From contig OY987302.1 in the NCBI GenBank assembly GCA_963920635.1, positions 35,005,278 to 35,069,277 on the forward strand: a stretch of 64,000 bases of DNA, read 5' to 3'. Shown here one piece after another: positions 1-10,797 of this stretch (position 1 is its first letter; every line of letters starts with the position of its first letter). This DNA comes from Pseudeuparius sepicola (lineage: Eukaryota; Arthropoda; Insecta; Coleoptera; Anthribidae). Under the pieces are notes generated by a model. That model was not told where the DNA came from. It did not search any database and saw only the letters and a program-made list of their open reading frames with translations. The position numbers and the translations under genes were made by a program.

Positions 1-1244
1 CTCACCACGAATTGCATCGATCGATATCTCAAAAAGTAAACATAGAATTTTTTTGAAAATTTGGCAGCTGACCATCGTCAATGAGTACTATTCATTTAAA
101 GTATTTTTAAAATGGCGGCACTCCCGGTTATACCGGAAGCCGATGACAACTTCGTTATTTTAAATGGAACACCCTATATTTTAATGCATTTTTGGATTCT
201 ACGGAAAATTCTAGGTACATTTCACGTATCATGTCCTATACCTAAATTAAACCGTTTTTGAGATATTTGCCATTTTAGAGAAAAAATGACAGATGCAGAC
301 CCGTACTTAATTGACAGTTTCTTCATAACGGCTACATATTTCCTAACGCGCTCTTGGCATTTTGCAGTCAAAGGCTTGGTGCAGAAAAATACCATAAAGA
401 AAGTTTCCGATCTTGTACAGGGTGCTCACAAAAAATTATTCAAATATTAATTCAAAAAATGCCAAAAACTCAAAATTTTTAAATAGAAACCACCATTTTT
501 TTGTTGTAGCCGTATTCAGCACAAAAAATTAGGGCAAGTTTGTGTTTAGTTCCCTATACCTAAATGTTAGCATTTTCGATTTATTTACAAAAAACTTCCA
601 CTTCTTCATCAAGGGGGTTTGATTAATCTAGTTGGCCATGGCTGATTATACGATTGTCAGAGAATGAAGAAATACCATTTAGTTTAAAATTATTGTAAAC
701 AGTGCCGGCACGGTTAAATTACACAAACGAAGACTATTCAAATTTATTTATTATTTATGGAGAATGCAACAGAGTTATATCGAGAACTTCTAATACCTCC
801 ACTTGCTGACAATAAATAAATTTAAATATTAAATAGTCTTCCTTTGTGTAATTTAACCGTGCTGACAATAATTTTAAACTAAATGACATTTTTTCATTCT
901 CTGACAATCGTATATCGTAATCAGCCATGGCCAACTAGATTCATCAAACTTAAGAAAACGCCCCCTTGATGAAGAAGTGGAAAATTCGTTTTTTTGTATA
1001 GAACATGATACATGAAATGTACCTAGAATTTTCCTTAGAATCCAAAAATGCATTAAAATGTAGGGTGTTCCATTTAAAATAACGAAGTTGTCATCGACTT
1101 CCGGTATAACCGGAAGTGCCGCCATTTTTAAAATACTTTAAATGAATAGTACTCATTGACATTGGTCAGCTGCCAAATTTTCAAAAAAATTCTATGTTTA
1201 CTTTTTGAGATATCGATCGATGCAATTCGTGGTGAGACACCCTG
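1..1244. mobile_element. Foldback (long-TIR) DNA element, left tip cut by window
   Basis: The first ~260 bases return in inverse orientation at about 985-1236, and inner blocks at 601-720 and 830-970 also pair, so nearly the whole element folds back on itself. The right end reads ...GGTGAGACACCCTG followed by TA, the usual end of TA-targeting insect elements of the Tc1/mariner type. The matching left tip would lie about 8 bases before the window starts. No coding capacity is visible. It is probably a non-autonomous element. Confidence 0.8.
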
Positions 1245-1246
1245 TA

Positions 1247-2159
1247 TATTTTTTATGAGTTTGAAGCGCTGCTGACACGGCCCGTTGCAATATTTTTAAG
1301 GCTGACTACATCCACATCGTTGTTTAGTTGTTTTGCTACTAAATAAACCAAGTTTTAGATTTTCTAAAACAGTTGCGACATAGTTGGTTTTTTTACAACT
1401 TTGAAGCCACCCCTGCGCCAAACGCTAACGAAACTGGCTGACTGACGGCAGGCTATTCTTATACACCCTAAATACTACACTGTATCAAAAAACCAGCCTT
1501 CCTAAAACTATTGCATTTTTTTGTCACTCACCTCGCGGACTATATCTTCTCAGTATTAGAAACAACTTCTATTAATAACATGTTGTAGTAGTTCTTAAAA
1601 TAAGACACCTTTATGCCTAAGGTAACATTGGTTTTCCCAATTTTTTAAACACTATATAAATTTGTCACATTCTAATACTATTTTCAGGCTCAGAACAAGT
1701 AAAATTTTTTATCAAGAGTGACTTTTGCGATAAAATGATAACTAAAAAAGTTTTTCCTTTTGGAACCTCTTCCCGTGGACCTAAAGAACTAGATACACCC
1801 GATACGACATAAAAGACACTCATATTATGTTATTCTAGGCGATACATTCATTGAAAACACTGTTGCCAAATGTAGGGTCTGAGAGAGCTGTAGAACGTAT
1901 CCGGGTCTGACTTTGTTACACGCATTTATACAGCATTCTCCGCTGCGCCCTCTGCAGAACGCAGCAATGAACTAAATCCGTATATAATGACATATACAAC
2001 CGCCTTTACAGACCCGGCTGAAAATTCACCCCCTTCACCTAAATATAGGTGAAAACGTTCTCAGACCCACAGCCGGGTCTGGGAACGTCGAAAATGGCTT
2101 GACATTGTAGGTAAATTTGGTTCTTATTGTTTAACTAGTCAAGCCACGACTACCCTCCT

Positions 2160-2161
<2 letters not shown>
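1247..2161. other. Unassigned AT-rich sequence
   Basis: I see no open frame, tandem structure or recognisable element here. A short phrase around 'cgggtctg' recurs near 1902 and 2072 in an otherwise ordinary AT-rich background. Confidence 0.5.

Positions 2162-2206
<45 letters not shown>
2162..2206. repeat. (TA)n microsatellite
   Basis: About 22 uninterrupted TA units. It immediately precedes the GTGGCACC-rich block. Confidence 0.97.
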
Positions 2207-2212
<6 letters not shown>

Positions 2213-2467
2213 GTACGTCGTGGCACCAAATTCACACACAATTCTACGAAGTGGCACCCATATATACGTTGTGGCACCAACTCGAGGTGCCACTTCGGAA
2301 ATGCAGTATATATGGGTGCTAGAAGATGTCATGATCATAACTGCAAAATTTCCCGGAGGTGCCACTTTGACTATATATCGGTAAAAATCCGAATTTGGTT
2401 CACCAATATAATTTCCAGAGGGCGCTGCTGTGCTACGAACGTAGTGGCACCGCGGCTCTGGCTAAAC
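2207..2467. repeat. GTGGCACC / GGTGCCAC motif cluster
   Basis: The octamer GTGGCACC or its reverse complement occurs at least six times in 260 bases. One instance is the short hairpin GTGGCACC-AACTCGA-GGTGCCAC around 2271-2293. Related GTGACATCC clusters occur near 28.2-28.5 kb and 45.6-45.9 kb. The nature of the element is not recognised. Confidence 0.6.
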
Positions 2468-2560
2468 CGTCGTTCAGACACCTGCGATATATCGAATGCA
2501 TAGATGTTTTAAAGCGTCGTTTAGACACCTGTGGTATATCGAATGCATAGTTGTTTTCAG
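2468..2560. repeat. 47-bp tandem duplication
   Basis: Two adjacent units (2468-2514 and 2515-2560) both run CGTCGTT(C/T)AGACACCTG...ATATCGAATGCATAG and differ at only a few bases. Confidence 0.9.
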
Positions 2561-2958
2561 TAGACCCACAAATGTATTAATTTGGAAGCTGCTTTAAAAT
2601 AATGTCCACTTATTTCTTAAGTTGTGGCATACAAATCAACATAATTAGTAATATTTTTATAGATTTTGTAATGCGAAAAGTGCCGCAAGGTAGTATCGTC
2701 GACATTTTCCATATCGGGACTGGGACTATTCGGCGAGGCCGTTTTGGCACTTGTCTTTCGGCGCGGCCCATTCGGCGCCATCCGATTCTGCGCCAGATTT
2801 TGTGGGGAAAAAGAAATAAAGCGAACAAGATATTTTTTAAAGAAATATAATAATTTTGTATCGAATAGATAGGACAACATGCCTGTGTCAAAACGAAATA
2901 ATAATATACAAAAGATAAGTGCATATATTAGTCAAATAAGAATAATATATAAAATAAT

Positions 2959-3177
2959 TTACCAATTTATCAAAAAAAAATCTAAAATGTCTCTATTGTT
3001 AAAATCTCTAACTAATGCTAAAATCCTGGAATCTGCTTGTTGGTACTTTCTAAGCTTTGCTGGTGGTGCATGACCAGCAAATTTGAACAAAGGTGGAGCC
3101 GATTTGAATGCGCCATCTACAAATAATGCTTCAATCTGTTGAAGGAATCGGAGGCTGCCTGTTCTTTTAAACAGCAA
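2959..3177 (-). pseudogene. MULE-type transposase fragment
   Basis: A 72-codon open stretch reads ...IEALFVDGAFKSAPPLF... early and ...ILALVRDFNNRDILDF near its end. The first resembles the first catalytic Asp region (LFVDGTFK-type) of MULE-domain transposases, and the second resembles the usual C-terminal tail of insect members. In an intact protein these regions are hundreds of residues apart, so the middle has been deleted. No other catalytic residue remains and it cannot be functional. The assignment is from recalled family patterns. Confidence 0.55.
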
Positions 3178-3263
3178 AATCCTATTTTATACTGGCACAG
3201 AGTCATACAACACAATTCTCTCTTCGGTGCCACTGATGTTGATGGTTTGGTACTGTTGTGGTA

Positions 3264-4087
3264 TACAGGATAATTTTTTTAGGTCTACCACCGCCATTTT
3301 CTCGCTTATTTTACGCCCTACAAAAAAAGCGTAAGAAACAAAAATGTTGAAATTTTGGACAGCTAAGTGGTGCTGCAAAAGAAATCGGCATCTATGGCCA
3401 ACTTGTCGCGCAATATTAAAAAAACCTCAAATTGAGCAAAACTATTAATAGCCGTGGAATGTTTATTTTAAGAGACAGAGGAAAACTTTTATATTGAAAA
3501 TTGATGGCACTGAGAAGCTTTATCCATCCACGTAGTCAGATAGTTTCAGCAAATTACACAGGGTCTTCGGCTCTCTTGAGGCTATGAATTTCTTTTTGTT
3601 TATTTCTTATTAAGCGATTTTCTCGCTTATTTTAGGCCGCACAGAAAATACGTAAGAAAACAAAATATGGCAGTTTTGGTCAGCGAGGCGACTTGAAAAA
3701 AGGAATGGGCGTCCATGCCCAACATTTCGCGGTGTACTATAAAAACTTTAAATCGACAAAAATTTTCATTGTCTCAAGAGAGCCGAAGACCCTGTGTAAT
3801 TTGCTGAAACTATCTGGCTACGTGGATGAATAAAGCTTCTCAGTGCCATAAATTTTCAATATAAAAGTTTTTCTCTGCCTCTTAAAATAAACATTCCACG
3901 GCTATTAATAGTTTTGCCCAATTTGAGGTTTTTTTAAGATTGTGCGACAAGTTGGCCATGGATGCCGATTTCTTTTGCAGAACCACTTAGCTGTCCAAAA
4001 TTGCAACATTTTTGTTTCTTACGCTTTTTTGTAGGGCGCAAAATAAGCGAGAAAATCGCGGTGGTAGACCTAAAAAATCATCTTGTA
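3264..4087. mobile_element. Foldback/MITE element with ~390-bp arms
   Basis: The left arm (about 3264-3660) and right arm (about 3760-4087) are inverse copies; for example the stretch ending CACAGGGTCTTCGGCTCTCTTGAG pairs with its complement near 3775. The ends read TATACAGGAT and ATCTTGTATA, consistent with insertion at TA. There is no open frame. Confidence 0.85.
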
Positions 4088-4457
4088 TATAATTCTTGAA
4101 GTGATAGGGGCGCTGCCGGTGGTACACGAATATCGTTTCGTGTTCTTCAAACCATTTTTCTTAGCGCACTTGCATTTGGCATTGTTTTGTTAAGCTGTGG
4201 GTTTTTGGGTAACTTCTGCTCGCCGTTTCTTATGTTGCTTTGTTGTATCAGCTTCTATTTTACAGGGTGTTGGCTCGTCAGAATGAGTATATATGTAAAT
4301 GCTTCTGCTTCACAACTTCTTCATGTTTAACATGTATTCTGGCCTTGCCGCGGTCTTTTTGTTCACATCAATAAAACTTTGTTATATGGTCTTTGCTCAA
4401 TTTGTCGAAAATGTAAATATAACCTTCATTGACAAATTTTGGTTTTCCACGTTTCGT

Positions 4458-4480
4458 ACACACACACACACACACACACC
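4458..4480. repeat. (CA)n microsatellite
   Basis: About 11 CA units in sequence without genes. Confidence 0.95.
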
Positions 4481-4655
4481 TCCATTCTTATTACTTATTA
4501 GGAACAGGAACAGTCGTAAACGACTGAAAACTAGAGCCTTTTTGTTCATATTGGTATTTGTTACCTGGGTTTATTATAACCAATGCTAGACAATAAGTTT
4601 TAGGTAAAATAATTAGTAAATGCATTTATGTATTAATTAAGTTTTAGCATCAATA

Positions 4656-4812
4656 AAATTTATTATTTTTGACCTGTGAAATTCAGATACCAAAAATATA
4701 ATTTCTGATAAGCAAGAAAGGCATTTAAATAAGATAAGAAATAAATGAATATCGGTTAAAACGCATTTTAAAATTTATTATTTTTGACCTGTGGAATTCG
4801 GATACCAAAAAC
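4656..4812. repeat. Direct repeat pair, ~42 bp
   Basis: TTATTATTTTTGACCTGTG(A/G)AATTC(A/G)GATACCAAAAA occurs at about 4656-4698 and again at about 4771-4812 in the same orientation. Confidence 0.85.
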
Positions 4813-5029
4813 ATCAGTTAATTACAGGTTTATTCAAATATCTGGCGCCGAATGAGAGACGACGCCAAATCACCAGCGCCGAAACGGCCGTTCCAAAACG
4901 GCGGCGCTGAACTGTCCTAGACCCCTCCATATCACATACATCCTTGTTCTTTCCTGCCATTTATAGGCCTACTAAAAAAATTATTTATTTTTTAATTAAT
5001 CGGTTTTTACACAAAATCGTATTTTTTAC

Positions 5030-5640
5030 GCAAAAAATATATCAACATTCTGTTTGAGCGCATTTGTGAGGAATGTCGAACTAAGAAAGCAACGGGAGCC
5101 TAAATAATTTCTCCCCCAAAACTACCCCCCTACCGACCCCCAAAATTAGAACGAAAAAATATCAAAATTCTTTTTGAGCCGATTTGTGAGAAATATCGAC
5201 TAAAAAAGCATCTGGAATCAAAATAATTTTTTTCACTAAACTCAACCCCAAAAGAAGACTTTAGGGGAAGAAATTATGTTGACTTCCATGCTTTCTTACT
5301 TCGATATTCCTCACAAATCGGCTCAAACAAAATTTTGATATCTTTCTTGTTCTCATTTTGGTGGTGGGTTGGTGGTGAATTTGGGGGGAGAAATTATTTC
5401 CACTCCGCATGTTTTTTTAATTCGATATTCCTCACAAATGGGCATCAACAGAAGTTTGATATATTTTTCTTTATTCTAATTTGTTAATATCGAACTAAGA
5501 AAGCTCCAGGAGTCAAAATAATTTCTCCCCCCAAACTTAATCTCTACCAACCCCCAAAATAAAAAAGTAAAGGGATGTCAAAATTCAGTTTGCGCCGATT
5601 TGTGAGGAATATCAAAGTAAGACAGTATTAGTAGTCAAAA
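5030..5640. repeat. Satellite-like block of ~115-bp units in both orientations
   Basis: The unit carries ATCAAAATTC, GAGCCGATTTGTGAG, GAATATCGA and a C-rich stretch such as CCCCCAAAAT. It appears forward near 5030-5270, reversed near 5270-5460, and forward again near 5490-5640. Copies are diverged. The left arm of the large palindrome begins directly after it. Confidence 0.75.
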
Positions 5641-5642
5641 TA

Positions 5643-5890
5643 ATACCCTTTAGAAAGTGGGTATTACATGAATTGCCGACTCTTACGGCAAACTCTCGTA
5701 AAGAAATTTGGTTTGATGTAGTTGGTTTTCAAACTAATCGCAAAGAAAAAAGCAAAAGCGATCCCACAAAATTCGATCACGTAAATATATCAGACGTGAG
5801 GTTAATTCTAAACGACGAATATTTCCCATTTGAAAGGAAAAGGCTGGATTTCAAAAGTAATGATTACTTAGAAGCTTACAATAGTTACAC
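5643..5890 (+). pseudogene. Major-capsid-like protein fragment, left copy
   Basis: The frame holding KEIWFDVVGFQTNR, then FDHVNISDVRL and FPFERKRLDFKSNDYLEAYN, recalls the conserved C-terminal part of the double-jelly-roll capsid proteins of Maverick/adintovirus-type elements common in arthropod genomes. The coding match starts exactly at the palindrome edge (5643), so this copy has no upstream half. It is cut off at 5890 by a 742-bp insertion that supplies the stop. The inverse copy is at 13701-13949. The family call is from memory. Confidence 0.6.
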
Positions 5891-6632
5891 CTCAGACAAA
5901 TAATAAACATAGAATAATAATTCAATACAATACCGGCCCTGCCAAGATTAAAAAATGTTTAGTAACATTATTTGTTTGAGTTAGTAATAGAAATCTAAAA
6001 CAAAACAATGCAATGAGTTTACCATTGCCAAACTTCTTCATACATTCATCTTGTACTTACGAAATAAATGTATAACCAACATTAAAAAAACATTCATTTG
6101 GAACAATTAGTTGATATCTACAATCTAGATATAGTAAAAATTTTGACAGTTATCATTTAACAATAATTTTTACTGATTTTGTGAATTTACTGATCCTACT
6201 TGGTCTACAAATAATATCCTTAATAAATTGCTTATTCTTGCTAACGTGGCAACGTTGCACGAGCTCTTTGTGATCGTCACTCATTTACTTTATTATGCCT
6301 CAACAGCTGACCCAGAGTTCCTTGACATTTTGCCGCCTTGTGTTGATGTGTTTCTAGTGTTTACTCTTACCTTATTCTTGTTTTTTTGAAGAGATTTTGG
6401 AGTTATTGGACAAAAGACATATAGTTAAGTTAGTAATTAGTGAATTAAGTGTAGTTTTAAGAGCAATGGGTAGAGTAAAGTGTTGGATTTGTGGCATAGG
6501 AAACATAACCTCTGGTTATATGATGCAGGCTTAAGTGTCAAATATGTTGTTTTTGTTTTGAGTAGGCATTTTTTATATTGGCTGGTTATAATGCAGCCTT
6601 TAGGTTAGTATATATTTATTATTTGTCTGAGA
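5891..6632. mobile_element. 742-bp TIR element with 8-bp target duplication, P-element-like
   Basis: The ends are CTCAGACAAATAATAAA and its inverse complement. The flanks AGTTACAC (5883-5890) and AGTTACAT (6633-6640) are an 8-bp duplication with one change. Inside, an ATG at about 6465 begins MGRVKCWICG and stops after roughly 20 codons, which could be the start of a zinc-coordinating (THAP-like) domain. Eight-base duplications fit P or hAT elements. The P-like suggestion is inference from the Cys motif. Confidence 0.7.
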
Positions 6633-6640
6633 GTTACATA

Positions 6641-7292
6641 AAGTTGGAAAAAAACAAGTTTTATAGGTGTTCGCGAGAAACATCTGCTAGATTACAAAAA
6701 TAACGTAACTCTATTTGTTATCGACTGTTCTAGAAAGTTTTGAATGCGGTAGGTAAAAATTTTATGTTTCGAATATTGGAATCAACAGGTGTTTTGGAGA
6801 ACGTTTTGGCAATTTCAAAGCAAACGGTTGATTTAATCGTTATGAAACAAGAGTACCTTTTTGTTGCAGAATGAAAAGATGCACTAAAATGATGGACCTG
6901 CAGGACCAAAAAGATAATCTTAAAAAAGTTAAGCGTAAAAGCGTGATCAAAAAACAGCGCAAGTGGCGCCCTCTGTGAGATACGCTGAAATTGACATTTT
7001 CAGCTTATTCTCCATTCCCAAAAACATAGCAGTGCCAAATTTCAGTTCAGCAGCTTGATTATTTCGGGAGATGTAGCCAAAATTCAATTTAAAAAAATGA
7101 ACTTTAATGCCCTGTATCTCAAAAGTTAGGACATTTACGAAATACGTTCATATGAAGTTTTTTTCTTAAAATGGGCCAAAGAATTACCCCCTTACGTATG
7201 TACATGATATTTAGGAACACCCTGTATATAAATAACGATCTGTGGAGTCTCTAGCCAGTAGTGCTTAATAATTATGAATGGTGAATTAAAAA
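6641..7292. other. Non-coding arm segment with one TA-element terminus
   Basis: I see no gene. The stretch ends in a terminus typical of TA-targeting elements (GGAACACCCTGTATA at about 7212-7226); its partner end is not found nearby. The same sequence lies inverted at about 12300-12951. Confidence 0.5.
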
Positions 7293-8326
7293 ATGGAATT
7301 AGTGTCATATAAAAATATTGATGACAGACTCAAATCGTTTGAGTCTTGGCCCTCAAGTAGTGTGATTGCGTGGCAAAAACTGGCGGAAGCTGGTTTTTCT
7401 ATAAAAATAACGAAGATGTGGTTGAGTGTCCATACTGTCATATCGAAGGATATCATTGGGCAGTGGTGCCCCAAGGGGGCAGCACAGGGGCACGTGCCCC
7501 CCCCCCCCAGTCCCGTAGCTAGGACGAGGCAGGTATAATTTTAGTTAGGACAATAAGGCACAATATCAACATGAAACCTACCCTTCTTATTATTGAGTTA
7601 TGGATGTCATAAAGTGTTTTTTGCCACTATAGATATTGCACTAGCATAAGTTATAAAATAATTGCACATTAAAAATAAACCTCCGTTACAAATAGTGCAT
7701 TTAGTTTCAATAATTCGAAAATATATTTTACTTTTTATCCGTACACACTCTTATTTTTTATGTTTGGAGAATATTTCGAGAGCGGGCAAAACAAATTCTG
7801 ACGCGGGCACTGCCCGCCCAGCCCCCTAGTTGCGCTGCGGCCCTGCCTTCCCCAACAGGAGGGCACCTGCGGTACATTATGTGGCTTAATAAAAATGTAT
7901 TTTTTCTTTCTCAGGTTGGTTCTGCCCACTCCTTTATCTTTGTATTCGACACCATCACAACATAAGCATACTGTGCTCCTCCCATAAATAAGTCCTGGGT
8001 GTGCCACTGTCATTGGGAACCTTTTGTGTTAAAAGGTGGCGATACTGATGCAGAATTTATTGTTGAAATTCGCCCGATTGAAATTCTCCCGAATGCCGTT
8101 CCCGAAGATGAGGTGTAGTCTCAAAAAGTTGATGCTTCTTGTCAAACTAAGCAAACTTGTAAAGATGAAGAAAAAATGTATGTAAAATTTGTTTCTCTAA
8201 CCCCATAGAGGTATTAATGTTTTCTTGCGGGCATTTAGTTTTTTGTATGGAATGTTCAGCTTCAATAAATAGGTGCCCATTGTGTAGACAAGTTATATGG
8301 AATAAAATGAGGGTATACCTTCCATG
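7293..8326 (+). pseudogene. IAP-like gene (BIR plus RING), broken, left copy
   Basis: The BIR half (7293-7460) shows RLKSFESWP, a LAEAGF block and, one base out of frame, a CPYC...HW zinc-site pattern, so a one-base deletion near 7394 breaks the domain. A hAT-like element (7461-8009) splits the gene inside the BIR. The RING half (about 8131-8326) shows CGHLVFCMEC and CPLCRQVI and ends ...MRVYLP. IAPs bind caspases or act as E3 ligases, and large insect DNA viruses and related elements often carry them. Its place between capsid and ATPase genes suggests element-borne origin. The same frameshift is in the right arm. It is non-functional. Confidence 0.75.
7461..8009. mobile_element. hAT-like MITE inserted in the BIR domain
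   Basis: The termini CAGTGGTGCCCC and GGGTGTGCCACTG are inverted, and an exact 8-bp duplication TCATTGGG flanks the element (7453-7460 and 8010-8017). It has G- and C-runs near both ends and no coding capacity. The same insertion lies at 11580-12129 in the other arm. Confidence 0.9.
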
Positions 8327-8420
8327 AAAACATGTATTGTTTTTCAGTAATAAAAATAAAATTACGATATTCATTTTTGACACCTTGCCCCTTATCCTAC
8401 TAAGAAAAAGCTTAAAGTGC

Positions 8421-8590
8421 CTAAGCGACTTGAAAAAACGACTTGACGACTCAGAAAACGCCTAGACGACTTTAAAAAATGACTAAACGACTCGAAAAAT
8501 GACTGGGCGACTTGAAAAAACGACTAAACGACTCGAAAAACCATTGAACGACTTGAAAAAAGACTAAGAGTCTGAAAGCGACTCGAAACT
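8421..8590. repeat. Short tandem array, CGACTYGAAAAA-type unit of ~17 bp
   Basis: About nine degenerate units built on CGACTTGAAAAAACGACT lie between the IAP-like RING and the ATPase-like frame. The frame across them has stops. An inverted copy is at about 11040-11212. The function is unknown. Confidence 0.85.
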
Positions 8591-8600
8591 ATAAATACTG

Positions 8601-8864
8601 ATGTTTGTCGGATCATCAAACTGGTCCATAACGCAAATCGAGCAACAGCAAACATCGCTCCCTGTTGAGGACTTAGATTTTCGAACTGAGAAGCAGCTTA
8701 AGTTGAAACATGATAAACTATTTCCAAATTCAATTCGTGCAATTTTTTGTGGTCCCAGTGGATGTGGAAAAACAAACACACTTTTAACTTTAATATTTTA
8801 CCAAAATGGTTCGAAATTTGAAAACGTGTGTATATTTAAACAAATTTTTAATAATATTACATAA
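8601..8864 (+). pseudogene. Packaging-type ATPase N-terminal fragment (A32/FtsK-HerA-like), left copy
   Basis: An ATG at 8601 opens 87 codons containing the Walker A motif GPSGCGKTNTLL (residues ~50-61) preceded by FPNSIRAIFC and followed by SKFENVCIF. This matches my memory of genome-packaging ATPases of Maverick/adintovirus-type elements, which drive DNA into capsids. Walker B and the rest of the fold are absent; the frame stops 30 residues after the P-loop. The right-arm copy has an extra in-frame stop (Arg codon to TGA). It is a remnant only. Confidence 0.65.
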
Positions 8865-9181
8865 AATATTGATTAAAGGCAATGAATGACAATATACATG
8901 ACAGCAAACAACTTGTCTTCAAAACTTCAATGGCACACTTTTCTAAACGCAGGAAATTATTAAATTGCTATTTTTGGACTTCATTTTTTTTTATTTAGTA
9001 TATTTTGATTTTGACAAAATTTTGGATATAGGGTTCTGGATCGATTCTGAACAACTTTTTTTAGTAATTGTGATAAATGTGATCAACAATTTCTGGCTGA
9101 TGAAGTAAAACTGGAGCACTGTTCCTTGAAAAAGGCACATGTTTATATTATGAAGTTTAGCTTTTGTTTTTTTATTTTTTT
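8865..9181. other. Unassigned arm sequence near palindrome centre
   Basis: AT-rich sequence without an open frame that I can assign. It is repeated inverted at about 10446-10790. Confidence 0.5.
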
Positions 9182-9345
9182 TATCACCCAACTTTGAAGG
9201 TCAGTGACCAAAAATGAATTTTTGAGTGAAAATAGTAATAATAATAATAAACAAATTTATTTAGCAACAAATTGCTATTCAATTACATCATTAATAAATA
9301 AAACCTATTATCATAATATACAAGGTGGTCCAAACTTTATCAGCA
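9182..9345. other. 164-bp segment present only in the left arm
   Basis: The arms match on either side of this block but the right arm lacks it. It contains (AAT)n and ends with CAAGGTGGTCCAAAC, a phrase seen at ends of insect elements. It is either an insertion on the left or a deletion on the right. Confidence 0.7.
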
Positions 9346-9445
9346 ATACTTTGAAAACTACTAGAAGATTTCAAAAAAGGAGATTTTTCCTATAAACATG
9401 TATCGAAATCCTAACGTTTTTCAAAGTTTCTTTTATTTCTCCTAA

Positions 9446-9538
9446 CAAGAAAAAGTGGTCTTTTTTTTCTAACTTTGAGTGCTATGCCCATTATCACTTT
9501 TTCTTGTTTTTACATCTACACTCACAATTTTACGTTCT

Positions 9539-9570
<32 letters not shown>

Positions 9571-10352
9571 CTAAGTAGGTACTACCCACATCTAAATAAA
9601 AATATTTAATTTTTATAAACTTTTTCTTACAAAATTTGTTGTAAGGAAACAAAATTTTGATTTCGGGACCATTTTTTGGGACTTTCGGGACTAGTACTGG
9701 GACTTAACCTTTCGAAAATTTGCACACCTACAGTCCGTGCACTCTAAGTTGACACGCGAGAGCCTCAGTCTAAGCGACGCACAATAAGCTAGGTACTTAT
9801 GGATCACTGGCGCTTAGACTGAGGTTTACGCGTGTCAGATTAGAGTGCACGAACTATACTAAATTTTTAATTCCGAACAATTTTCCCTAATAACGTTTTG
9901 TCATAAGACCTACCTAAAGCCCACTTTACTGGTGTGAAAAATTAGATTTTTTTAAATTCCCAGGACACATGATTTTTCGAATCTAGAAACCTTTTTGAAG
10001 GTTTTATGGCCAAATGTTATTAAGGAAAGTATGTGTGCAAAATTTCGAGTGCCTAGACCTACTTTGATTTTCTTCTGCTAAAAAATTAAAATGCATAAAA
10101 GTGAATTTTTCAAAAACGGTACATTTTTCGAAAAAAAGTCATGAGTTTTTTTCTTAGAATTTATTGGAAAATTTAGTGAATGCAAAAAATATTACTTTTC
10201 CAGTGGCGTACCAATTTTTTATCAAAAAATAATGATGATTGAACTTTGTCTCTCCGACACTGGTGGAAGTAGATGGGCTGAATTATTTTTAATTTATAGT
10301 ATGGAATGATTGTCTAAACTGTACGAAATATGTTTGCCTTAGCTCTCTTCCT
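9446..10352. other. Spacer between the palindrome arms
   Basis: About 907 bases of unique, AT-rich sequence with a (TA)n run at about 9540-9562 and a hairpin MITE at 9731-9856. No coding region is seen. Confidence 0.7.
9731..9856. mobile_element. ~122-bp hairpin MITE, copy 1
   Basis: AGTCCGTGCACTCTAAGTTG...CTCAGTCTAAGCG pairs with CGCTTAGACTGAG...TTAGAGTGCACGAACT, giving a nearly complete hairpin with a short loop. TAC flanks both sides, a likely 3-bp target duplication. A second copy lies at 59576-59703, also flanked by TAC. Confidence 0.85.
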
Positions 10353-10797
10353 TTAGGAGAAATAAAAGAAACTTTGAAAAACGTTAGGATTTCGATACAT
10401 GTTTATAGGAAAAATCTCCTTTTTTGAAATCTTCTAGTAGTTTTCAAAAAATAAAAAAACAAAAGCTAAACTTCATAATATAAACATGTGCCTTTTTCAA
10501 GGAACAGTGCTCCAGTTTTACTTCATCAGCCAGAAATTGTTGATCACATTTATCACAATTACTAAAAAAAGTTGTTCAGAATCGATCCAGAACAATATAT
10601 CCAAAATTTTGTCAAAATCAAAATATACTAAATAAAAAAAAATGAAGTCCAAAAATAGCAATTTAATAATTTCCTGCGTTTAGAAAAGTGTGCCATTGAA
10701 GTTTTGAAGACAAGTTGTTTGCTGTCATGTATATTGTCATTCATTGCCTTTAATCAATATTTTATGTAATATTATTAAAAATTTGTTTAAATATACA

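Larger units (their letters stand above)
2700..4925. mobile_element. Possible MULE-type element bounded by GC-rich inverted repeats
   Basis: GC-rich blocks at about 2725-2800 and 4845-4915 share CGGCGCC-type words in inverse orientation. They bracket a MULE transposase fragment, a foldback insertion and a CA microsatellite. The repeat match is imperfect and I could not align it base by base, so the boundaries are approximate and the idea that these are MULE termini is inference. Confidence 0.35.
5643..9445. repeat. Left arm of the large inverted repeat
   Basis: This 3.8 kb segment matches 10353-13949 in inverse orientation at near identity. The open stretch at 5673-5903 encodes the same 76 residues as 13918-13688, and other matching stretches differ by about one residue each. 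The left arm has an extra ~164 bases at about 9182-9345 and ~37 bases near 8178-8215. It holds fragments of capsid-, IAP- and ATPase-like genes, all on the plus strand. Confidence 0.93.

Noticed and set aside
7293..7538. An 81-residue BIR-like protein ending in VPPPPSPVARTRQV
   Set aside because: The tail is out-of-frame reading through the BIR and into the inserted hAT-like element, not a natural C-terminus.
8421..8590. CRISPR-like array
   Set aside because: Units are ~17 bp and contiguous without unique spacers, in an animal genome with no cas genes.
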